Assembly (NCBI GenBank): GCA_003602535.1
Contig: QQSA01000079.1
Coordinates: 1-10,176, forward strand
Length of the DNA: 10,176 nt
Direction of reading: 5' to 3'
Origin: Candidatus Poseidoniales archaeon
Lineage (GTDB): Archaea > Thermoplasmatota > Poseidoniia > Poseidoniales > Poseidoniaceae
Positions within the stretch are counted from its first letter, which is position 1; every line of letters starts with the position of its first letter. The notes beneath the pieces are model-generated. The model did no database searches. It worked only from the letters and a program-made list of their open reading frames with translations, and was not told where the DNA came from. Shown in pieces: positions 1 to 6,563 of the stretch. A program made the translations under genes and the position numbers.

Positions 1-55
1 CAACGACCCCATCCATGTTCGGGCATTAGCCTCACCGCTTTGAATCATGCCATTG

Positions 56-72
56 TTTGAATAACAGATAAT
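56..72 (+). promoter_or_regulatory. possible AT-rich TATA-like element upstream of cysS
   Basis: The stretch tttgaataacagataat is the most AT-rich part of the 87 bases ahead of cysS. It is centred about 25 nt before the ATG at 88, where an archaeal TATA box would sit for a leaderless or nearly leaderless transcript. No BRE or well-matched TATA consensus can be made out, so this is a positional guess. The rest of bases 1-87 holds no gene that can be supported. Confidence 0.2.
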
Positions 73-87
73 CTTCCCGCAGGTTTG

Positions 88-1569
88 ATGCCTCTACGTG
101 TACACGACACTCGCCGTCGGGAAAAGGTGGATTTTACCACTATGAATCCGGGTGTAGTGAACATGTATGTTTGTGGAGTGACAGTGTATGACTTGTGCCA
201 TCTGGGACACGCCAGGTGTTATCTTGCATTCGATTTAATCCACAGATGGTTAGAGAAATCAGGTTATGATGTCAACTATGTTCAAAATTTCACAGATATT
301 GATGACAAAATTATCATCAGAGCAAATGAAACTGGAGAGGATTGGCGAGAAATCGTAGAAAACAACATTGCTACATATTTTAGAGACATGGATGCATTGA
401 ATATTCTACGTGCTGACAAGTATCCTAGATGTACAGAGTATGTTGATGAAATGATTGCAATCATTTCTGATTTAATCGAGAAAGAAAATGCCTATACTGC
501 TGATGATGGAGTATATTTCAGCGTTGAAAGCGCCCCAGAAAAATATGGTGAACTGACTGGTCAAAATATCGATGCAGTTCGCAGTGGCGCAGGTGGCAGA
601 GTATCTAAGACCGGTTCTGGAAAGCGTGATCACAAAGATTTCGCATTGTGGAAGTCCGCAAAGCCAGGTGAACCAACTTGGGATTCACCTTGGGGGCCAG
701 GCCGTCCCGGATGGCATATCGAATGTACTGCGATGTCAATGGATTCTTTCGGTGAACAATTTGACATTCATGGAGGAGGCCATGATTTGCTATTCCCGCA
801 TCATGAGGCTGAAATCTTCCAAGGTGAATGTCACACCGGATGTTCTCCTGTTGTTCATCATTGGTTACACAATGGTTTTGTCAATATAGATGGAGAAAAA
901 ATGAGCAAATCACTTGGTAATTTTTGGACGATATCTGATATTTTGGAAAAAGTCGATCCTTATGTCCTCCGTTTCTCATTAATCAATGCACATTATCGTT
1001 CTCCAATCGATATGAATGAGCAATTACTCAAGGATGCAGAGAAGAATCATGTTCGTCTGATGGGAGTATACAAAGCAGCTCTGGAATTGACCGGAGTCAA
1101 TTGCCCACCACTTCCTGAAGGAGATATTACATCGCAGATACCTTTAGTGAAAAGCCTTGGTCTATTAGAAAAAATGGCTCAAGGTTTTGCAATTGCTATG
1201 GATGATGATTTCAATTCAAGAGAAGCATGCGCTAAGGTATTGGGTGCAATAAGAGAAATGAGTAAAATGTTAGGTTCACTAGAAGGTGATGATCTAGGTG
1301 CATATGCACAACATTGTGTAGAATGGTTAGAAGATACTGCAGGTGCCGTATTGGGAGTACTTCCATCACGAGAACAAACTCTTGCTGAACCAGAGGAAGA
1401 CCCACGACGTGCTGAAATTACTGAACAAGTTGAGGCATTAATCGCCAAGAGGAGTTCCGCAAGAGCTGCTAAAGATTGGGCTGCCGCAGACGAGATTCGA
1501 GATGAATTGAACTCGTTAGGTGTGGTAGTCACCGATACTGCAGAAGGACCAATCTGGGACTTAGTCTAA
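88..1569 (+). CDS. cysS: cysteinyl-tRNA synthetase (CysRS)
   Basis: Class I aminoacyl-tRNA synthetase that activates cysteine with ATP and charges tRNA-Cys in the cytoplasm. Numbering is from the ATG at 88 (493 aa, slightly longer than the usual 460 or so). The HIGH motif appears as HLGH at residues 38-41, inside DLCHLGHAR, and KMSKS is at 271-275. The zinc ligands typical of CysRS are all present: C29 in the YVCGVTVYD block, C213 in GWHIECTAMS, and H238 and E242 in the FPHHEAE block. The family insert leading to DFALWK and the helical anticodon-binding C-terminus (about 310-493) are also visible. The frame can be opened one codon earlier at a TTG (85), but the ATG fits the family N-terminus (MPLRVHDTRRRE) and has AGGT just upstream. 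The stop codon overlaps the stop of the convergent amidohydrolase gene. The gene appears intact. Confidence 0.98.
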   Translation: MPLRVHDTRRREKVDFTTMNPGVVNMYVCGVTVYDLCHLGHARCYLAFDLIHRWLEKSGYDVNYVQNFTDIDDKIIIRANETGEDWREIVENNIATYFRDMDALNILRADKYPRCTEYVDEMIAIISDLIEKENAYTADDGVYFSVESAPEKYGELTGQNIDAVRSGAGGRVSKTGSGKRDHKDFALWKSAKPGEPTWDSPWGPGRPGWHIECTAMSMDSFGEQFDIHGGGHDLLFPHHEAEIFQGECHTGCSPVVHHWLHNGFVNIDGEKMSKSLGNFWTISDILEKVDPYVLRFSLINAHYRSPIDMNEQLLKDAEKNHVRLMGVYKAALELTGVNCPPLPEGDITSQIPLVKSLGLLEKMAQGFAIAMDDDFNSREACAKVLGAIREMSKMLGSLEGDDLGAYAQHCVEWLEDTAGAVLGVLPSREQTLAEPEEDPRRAEITEQVEALIAKRSSARAAKDWAAADEIRDELNSLGVVVTDTAEGPIWDLV

Positions 1570-4500
1570 TTCTTTGGTGGCTCCAAAGGAGGCAACTCTG
1601 GGACGAATCCATCATTATGCTTGTCTCCATCATCCATCATTGGCTCCTCTCCTCTAGAAACCACAATAACTGTTATCGCGGCAATGAAAATTACTCCCAT
1701 CACTATTGATAGTAATACAATCGGATTACTTTCATCGGATTTAGAAGATTCTTCATAATCATCATCACAGATACCTGTACAGGTGTCATCATCTGTTTCG
1801 TCAAGTCCATTATTGTCATCACCTGAATTGTCGTTTCCGTTGTTGTCACCGCTTCCATTGTTGACTTCGTAAGTACAACTTCCGTCATTCAAATCAGCGT
1901 TTGAATTGTAATTCAAAGCACTTGAATCCGTACAGCCAAGAATTGGTTCTGGCTCGGTGTTAGTATTGTTGTTGTAATCTGAATCTGTGATATATGGTCG
2001 GTCACCATTCGCATCGTAATTGATGTCATAGTAATCGTAAAGTTTTGACATATCTATGTGATAATTTGCATGTGCTGAGCGATTGATTACATCGAAGTAT
2101 CTCTCATCATTCATTGTGAATATTGGATCTAGAGTCATACTTTTCAAATGATTTACGTTATCTTTGTAATCGCCATCAAATGTGGTGCCTAGCCAATCAT
2201 TTAATTCAGAATCTGACATGTCTGATACTTCATTCCAGTTTGCTTTGATATCATCAAATTCATTACGCATAGCCATCGATAGCCCTGATTCGATGCTTTC
2301 CCAAGTTTGCATTCCTTCAATTTCTGAAGTTGATGTGACATCTACAGCTTTACTGAATCCACTGCCATTGATGTATTCCCAATCATCTCCTTTCATTGCA
2401 GTCATTAGATCAATGTCGCCAAATACCGCTTTTCCTTGGACAATGGTTAGTCTGACATCAGGGTCAATCGCTTCGATTAGGTTACGATATGGGTTGTCAT
2501 GGAAGGTGTCAACAACTACAAGATCAGCAAACATTCCTGCTCCAATTTGTCCAACAAAACCTTGCCAATTAGCAATTTCAGCAGCATTGCAGGTCACCAT
2601 TTCAACCAACTCATAATCACTAAAGTGGCCGTTGAGAGATTCTCGATTCCACATGTCTGCGACCTTCAATTCATGAAGATTATTCTTTGAACCACTTGGT
2701 CCCCAATCCGGTGCTAAAGAGATGGTGACTCCTGCATTATCTGCAGTGACTACATCTGTGGTGTCTCCATACAATAGCAGGTTGGAAATTGGTGACCATA
2801 CTAAACCAGCGTCAACTTCAGCCATCTTTTCAAATTGGCTTTGATCCAGTGCAGTTCCATGGATTACTACAGTTTCGTCCATGATTAACCCCTTGTTGTA
2901 TAGGGCATCGAACTCAGCTTTGCTACTTGCATCTACTCCTTCAGAAAGATGTACGAACCATCCATTTAGAGTTCCAGCATTGCTCTTGTCAATCAAATGC
3001 TGGCCGGTGTAATCTGGTTCATAGGCTCCACATACTGCACAAGTATACATTCCGTCTTGACCGAAATTATACAATTCTACATTGCGAGATAGCATACTGT
3101 CCCATGAGTCTGTACCGCTACTAGGTGACCCTTGAACTGCAGTAACTCCTCCTGCTACAGCTTGAACTTCAGCATACTTCATTTGTTCAGAAGCCATATC
3201 CCATCGGTTGTAAGATTGAACATTAGTCTTCATCCAAGTGATACTTGGGCCGTAATCCCAGTTATTGCCCCATTGATATCTATTGGTGTATCCGCCTTCT
3301 TCTGACTTTTGAGAATCAGATAGGTGGACATCAAAATCCCAAAGTGGAATGTGATTGTAATGCATGTGATTGTGTAAGTCGATTAATCCTGGGTAAATGG
3401 TTGCCTCAGTGTCATGAACTGTGATGCCATCAGGGTTTATTGGAGGAATTTCTCCATCAGCCCAAACCGCTGTTATCATTCCATCTTCGATCATGATGTT
3501 ACCGTTTTCAATGACATTATTTTGACCAGTCATCGTCACGACTCTTCCTTTCAGGATATATGTTGATTCAGTGTTATCGGCTTGTCTGAAACAAGTACCC
3601 TGCCTACTTGCAGGGTTTGCATCTTGCTTTCCTAAAGTTCCATCGTCATTCAGAACATATGCTACATCATAGAACGAATCTTTAGCTGGATATTTTATCA
3701 TACTCTGAATCGATCCACTCGAATCCTTCAATACTGCAAAATCATCTTCAAAGTAGTCGAAAACAATTTGAGTTTTCGAACGGTAAAATGTGATGGATTC
3801 ACCGGCAGATATTGTCGTGTTCCAACCGATTGAACACGGTGCACTTCCACCAGCCAGGTTGTCGTCTAGTATCCAATCTGAAATGTCAACATCAACAGTA
3901 CCATTATTGGTTAGTTGGATATATTGCTCACTGTTACTGAAGACTTCTCCATCTCCATCCAAATCGACTCCACCAAAATCTTCACTAGATGATGATGCAA
4001 GAATTTCAGAAATCATTACTCCATGGTAGTTTTCCTGATTGATTGACCACTCACCTACTCCTTGAGAGGAACCGCCGTTATTACCACCGTTTCCTCCTGA
4101 GTTTTGGTCTTCTCCGGGGGTACATGTTCCTATGGTTCCAGATGGGTCAGGATCTGTTTTCTCTAATTGCCCATTAGCGCCTGGAATGTACACTTTGTCC
4201 CAGTCAGAGTCATTAGCAGGATAGGTGAATATACTTTGAATCGTGTTGTCAGAGTCTTTCAGAATAGCGGAGTCGCCATCAAAGAAATCTAACGCAATGT
4301 TAGTATCTGCACGATAGAAAGTAATTGATTCACCAGCAGCTATTGTTAAATTTCCAATAACACAAGCAGCGCTACCTCCTTCAGAGATGTCATCTAATAT
4401 CCAATTCGAAAGGTTCACATCTACTGAGCCATCATTGGTCAATTCGATATACTGGTCACTTGAACTACCGATCACTCCATCATTATTCCAGTCGGTTCCA

Positions 4501-4655
4501 TCATGGTTTGCATCACTAGGTGAGACTAGAATTTCTGAAATCATTACACCTTTGTAATCCTCACTACTAATACTCCACGTGCCAGAATCAGCAATTGCTA
4601 AACCGGTGGGAATAGTTGCAAAAACTAGAATCAAGACCACGAGGACTCTTCGCAT
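1566..4655 (-). CDS. surface-anchored amidohydrolase with two lamin-tail-like domains
   Basis: Predicted exported metal-dependent hydrolase of 1029 aa, held in the membrane by its C-terminus. An n-region MRR and hydrophobic stretch (residues 1-22) look like a signal peptide. Two related lamin-tail-like (LTD) modules follow at about 37-165 and 213-345. An amidohydrolase domain spans about 366-745: PGLIDLHNH gives H428 and H430; further ligand candidates are H569 (in VHLSEG with E572), H599 (VVIHG) and D650 (LAPDWG). This set resembles the cytosine/guanine deaminase, chlorohydrolase and imidazolonepropionase-like branch; the substrate cannot be read. A region of no recognised family (about 751-890) precedes a GCTD...DGSC mini-motif (907-927), an acidic Asn/Asp/Gly linker (931-975), a membrane segment (979-1000) and a charged tail. 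The start is uncertain: ATG 4655 gives a normal signal peptide, while ATG 4682 adds nine residues. Catalysis would take place outside the cell. Confidence 0.86.
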   Translation of the reverse strand: MRRVLVVLILVFATIPTGLAIADSGTWSISSEDYKGVMISEILVSPSDANHDGTDWNNDGVIGSSSDQYIELTNDGSVDVNLSNWILDDISEGGSAACVIGNLTIAAGESITFYRADTNIALDFFDGDSAILKDSDNTIQSIFTYPANDSDWDKVYIPGANGQLEKTDPDPSGTIGTCTPGEDQNSGGNGGNNGGSSQGVGEWSINQENYHGVMISEILASSSSEDFGGVDLDGDGEVFSNSEQYIQLTNNGTVDVDISDWILDDNLAGGSAPCSIGWNTTISAGESITFYRSKTQIVFDYFEDDFAVLKDSSGSIQSMIKYPAKDSFYDVAYVLNDDGTLGKQDANPASRQGTCFRQADNTESTYILKGRVVTMTGQNNVIENGNIMIEDGMITAVWADGEIPPINPDGITVHDTEATIYPGLIDLHNHMHYNHIPLWDFDVHLSDSQKSEEGGYTNRYQWGNNWDYGPSITWMKTNVQSYNRWDMASEQMKYAEVQAVAGGVTAVQGSPSSGTDSWDSMLSRNVELYNFGQDGMYTCAVCGAYEPDYTGQHLIDKSNAGTLNGWFVHLSEGVDASSKAEFDALYNKGLIMDETVVIHGTALDQSQFEKMAEVDAGLVWSPISNLLLYGDTTDVVTADNAGVTISLAPDWGPSGSKNNLHELKVADMWNRESLNGHFSDYELVEMVTCNAAEIANWQGFVGQIGAGMFADLVVVDTFHDNPYRNLIEAIDPDVRLTIVQGKAVFGDIDLMTAMKGDDWEYINGSGFSKAVDVTSTSEIEGMQTWESIESGLSMAMRNEFDDIKANWNEVSDMSDSELNDWLGTTFDGDYKDNVNHLKSMTLDPIFTMNDERYFDVINRSAHANYHIDMSKLYDYYDINYDANGDRPYITDSDYNNNTNTEPEPILGCTDSSALNYNSNADLNDGSCTYEVNNGSGDNNGNDNSGDDNNGLDETDDDTCTGICDDDYEESSKSDESNPIVLLSIVMGVIFIAAITVIVVSRGEEPMMDDGDKHNDGFVPELPPLEPPKN
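1731..1865 (-). repeat. low-complexity acidic/Asn-rich linker sequence
   Basis: Trinucleotide-biased DNA encodes residues 931-975 of the surface amidohydrolase, rich in Asp, Asn, Gly and Glu and containing a CTGIC pair of cysteines (C959 and C963). It lies directly outside the membrane segment, so it most likely acts as a flexible stalk. It is not a regular tandem repeat. Confidence 0.6.
1875..1937 (-). other. Cys-bounded GCTD...NYN...DGSC mini-motif
   Basis: Residues 907-927 of the surface amidohydrolase begin with GCTD, contain ALNYN in the middle and end with DGSC, with cysteines at 908 and 927. Short GCxDxxAxNYNxxAxxxDGSC units of this kind are familiar from large secreted proteins of marine Bacteroidetes and some other marine microbes. 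The two cysteines could form a disulfide outside the cell and the acidic residues might bind calcium; both are inference. Confidence 0.6.
3621..4547 (-). repeat. tandem duplication of a lamin-tail-like module
   Basis: Two stretches of the surface amidohydrolase (residues about 37-165 and 213-345) follow the same plan. Each has VMISEIL near its start, an Asp-rich loop, EQYIQLTN or DQYIELTN, then WILDD, GESITFYR and a final strand ending in YPA. WILDD and GESITFYR are identical in both copies. They are separated by a Gly/Asn/Ser-rich linker (about 183-200). The pattern (SEIL, then YIELTN, then W.LDD) is that of extracellular lamin-tail domains, which usually serve as binding or structural modules. 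DNA identity is only moderate, so the duplication is not recent. Confidence 0.75.
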
Positions 4656-4760
4656 ATCCCTTTCGAAACCGACCAAGCACATGAAACCACCCACTGGGGG
4701 CTCAGACATCCCATCCGGGAAATGGATAGTCTCAAATCCAAGTTGATATGCCGGTAATGC
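4656..4760. promoter_or_regulatory. divergent intergenic region between two exported-hydrolase genes
   Basis: These 105 bases separate the starts of the surface amidohydrolase (minus) and the lipoprotein hydrolase (plus), so promoters for both must lie here or reach into the coding ends. No convincing TATA box is visible for either. On the minus strand, AAAGGG sits 2 nt before ATG 4655 and GGTGG sits 4 nt before the alternative ATG 4682; both are weak ribosome-binding candidates. On the plus strand, GGTAAT just before ATG 4761 is a poor match. Confidence 0.4.
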
Positions 4761-6563
4761 ATGCGTAAGGCTCTGTTGATGCTGGTGGTGATGCTGCCCG
4801 CAATGTTCTCTGGATGTTTCGGAGAAGATGAAATAGTTACGCCAGAAGAAGAGGTTGTCGCATACCTTCAACCGTGGGAAAGAGCTGATGAGATATACGA
4901 TGACAGCGATGTTTTCAGCAGAGTCACAGTAAATGGAACTCATGGAATCGATACAGTGCGCAGTGTTTTTGTTGATGTTCCAACAATCACTGCAGCAGAT
5001 GGTGGAGCAGGATTAACCGGAGATGCAGTAGTTCATCTGGGCCTCTGGCTGCCTGTCATCGAGGGTTGTGATTGGGAGGCCTCAGAACTTCCAGAGGATT
5101 GTCAAGTTCCAGTAATTGCTGAAATCGGTCCATATTACAATGATGGAGACGTCGATGCACTTACCCCTGCAGATAGGCTTGGCAGATTTTTGATAGAGAA
5201 TTATGTTCCTCATGGCTATGGTGTTGCCCAAGTTAGTGTATTTGGAACTGGTGAATCTAACCACTGCATGGATCTGATGGGAACCGATGAGCAGAGAGGA
5301 ATTGACGCAGCAGTAACTTGGCTTGGAAGCCAAGCTTGGTCCAATAGCAAAGTTGGAATCATTGGTAAGTCCTATGATGGAAGCACTCCTTGGCAAGCAG
5401 CAACCTTTGGCAATCCTTACCTTGCTACAATCGTTCCAATGTCTGGATTAATCGGAGTTCATGAGTTGATGTGGCGAAATGGGAGTATGGAAGCCCGTGG
5501 TATGATTATGCACAACGGCGTGTACGGTTCATTCGGTATCGATGGTGATACTGATGATGTTGACAATGCCTGTGAAGGATATGCAGAGGGATACGCAAAT
5601 GGGCCTGCAGCATATTTGCTTGGTAACATGGTTGACTATGCAGGGAATACATATTGGACTGAGAGATCTTTCTTAGGTAGAGTATTAGATAATTACAATG
5701 GTTCGGTTTACATCATTCAGGGAATGCAGGATTGGAACGTAGATCCGCATATGGCATTCCCTATTCATCAACAAGTCGCTGATGCCGGAATAGAGATCAA
5801 AACTCTTGCAGGGCAATGGGCTCACGATTATCCTGACCGTGTTTCTGGTCATAGTTCACAAGGTGTTGGTCGAGGTCAAGAAGCATATCCATACACATTA
5901 CGATGGGATTGGGCCGATGAAATGCTTTACTGGTTTGATTGGTATCTGAAAGGAGAAGGAGCAGCCCCTATACTTGGAGTTGAAATGCAAGACAATCGTG
6001 GAGGTTGGAGGTTCGAATCAACTTGGCCTGCAGAAGATACCCAATTTGTTTCTGTAGAAGTAGATTCATTAAATCCAAGTAGCGGATCTATGATTCCAGC
6101 ATTAACAAATTCGATTACTTTCTCTTATGGGCCGTTTGAAACGGACACTTACATTGCGGGAATGCCTACGATTCATGTTTCTGCAACCCCTCATACAACT
6201 AATAGCGGTCATATTTTCATCGAAATGACCGATGATTCTGGGATTCACCTCGGTCATGCTGTTATGGATTTAAGATTCCATGATGGAGGTCGTGATGGAG
6301 TTGAAGTATTGCCTGCATTTTCAACAGTTGTTGCCAAAATGGAGTTTATGCCAATGGATGTATTTTTGGCGGCAGGTGAATCTATTCATTTCACCGTAAC
6401 TCAAACTGGTGAAGATTACGTACCTAGCCCTGGAGCATCTGGTGATTATTCTGTTAACTGGGCTGCAAGCACATTGACACTACCAATAGTCGAGCGTTCA
6501 TGTGATGACTTATTCCAAGTACCGATGACTGAGTATGGTGAATCAGCAGGAAGAATCTGCTGA
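4761..6563 (+). CDS. lipoprotein hydrolase, CocE/Xaa-Pro dipeptidyl-peptidase (S15-like) family
   Basis: Predicted membrane-tethered alpha/beta-hydrolase of 600 aa. The N-terminus is a lipoprotein signal: basic MRK, a hydrophobic core, then FSGC with the lipid-accepting C19, followed by an acidic linker. The nucleophile motif GKSYDG (202-207) is the GxSYxG form of the CocE/PepX family, making S204 the catalytic serine. D324 in GMQDWNVDP and H355 in AGQWAHDYP fit the rest of the triad. Tyrosines Y125-Y126 (GPYY) and Y205 are placed where the family forms its oxyanion hole. Residues from about 387 to 575 match the C-terminal jelly-roll half. Family members cleave Xaa-Pro dipeptides, cocaine esters or acylated beta-lactams; in a marine heterotroph, peptide trimming outside the cell is the best guess. 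It is divergent from the surface amidohydrolase and ends exactly where the convergent MutS-like gene ends. Confidence 0.88.
   Translation: MRKALLMLVVMLPAMFSGCFGEDEIVTPEEEVVAYLQPWERADEIYDDSDVFSRVTVNGTHGIDTVRSVFVDVPTITAADGGAGLTGDAVVHLGLWLPVIEGCDWEASELPEDCQVPVIAEIGPYYNDGDVDALTPADRLGRFLIENYVPHGYGVAQVSVFGTGESNHCMDLMGTDEQRGIDAAVTWLGSQAWSNSKVGIIGKSYDGSTPWQAATFGNPYLATIVPMSGLIGVHELMWRNGSMEARGMIMHNGVYGSFGIDGDTDDVDNACEGYAEGYANGPAAYLLGNMVDYAGNTYWTERSFLGRVLDNYNGSVYIIQGMQDWNVDPHMAFPIHQQVADAGIEIKTLAGQWAHDYPDRVSGHSSQGVGRGQEAYPYTLRWDWADEMLYWFDWYLKGEGAAPILGVEMQDNRGGWRFESTWPAEDTQFVSVEVDSLNPSSGSMIPALTNSITFSYGPFETDTYIAGMPTIHVSATPHTTNSGHIFIEMTDDSGIHLGHAVMDLRFHDGGRDGVEVLPAFSTVVAKMEFMPMDVFLAAGESIHFTVTQTGEDYVPSPGASGDYSVNWAASTLTLPIVERSCDDLFQVPMTEYGESAGRIC

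Noticed and set aside
1..26. Possible start of a divergent minus-strand gene (MPEHGWGR) or the tail of a plus-strand gene (NDPIHVRALASPL) at the left edge
   Set aside because: Only 8-13 codons are visible in either case, with no recognisable motif, so neither can be supported.
85..87. TTG as the cysS start
   Set aside because: It directly abuts the AGGT sequence and adds only one Met ahead of an ATG that matches the CysRS N-terminus.
572..889. Open frame of about 105 codons inside cysS on the same strand
   Set aside because: It lies wholly within conserved CysRS coding sequence, and its translation has no recognisable features.
1740..1870. CAT/GTT-rich trinucleotide runs that might be a microsatellite or CRISPR-like array
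   Set aside because: There is no regular repeat-spacer structure; the bias comes from Asp/Asn/Gly-rich linker codons.
2182..2616. Plus-strand open frame opposite the amidohydrolase
   Set aside because: It is antisense to a well-supported coding region and its Ser/Ile-rich composition is typical of a shadow frame.
4656..4943. N-terminal extension of the surface amidohydrolase by up to 96 residues
   Set aside because: It would overlap the start of the divergent hydrolase gene by about 180 bases, has no family-like content, and would bury the clear signal peptide beginning at 4655.
5082..5396. Minus-strand open frame opposite the hydrolase
   Set aside because: It overlaps the region coding the catalytic serine block and shows no motif or ribosome-binding site of its own.
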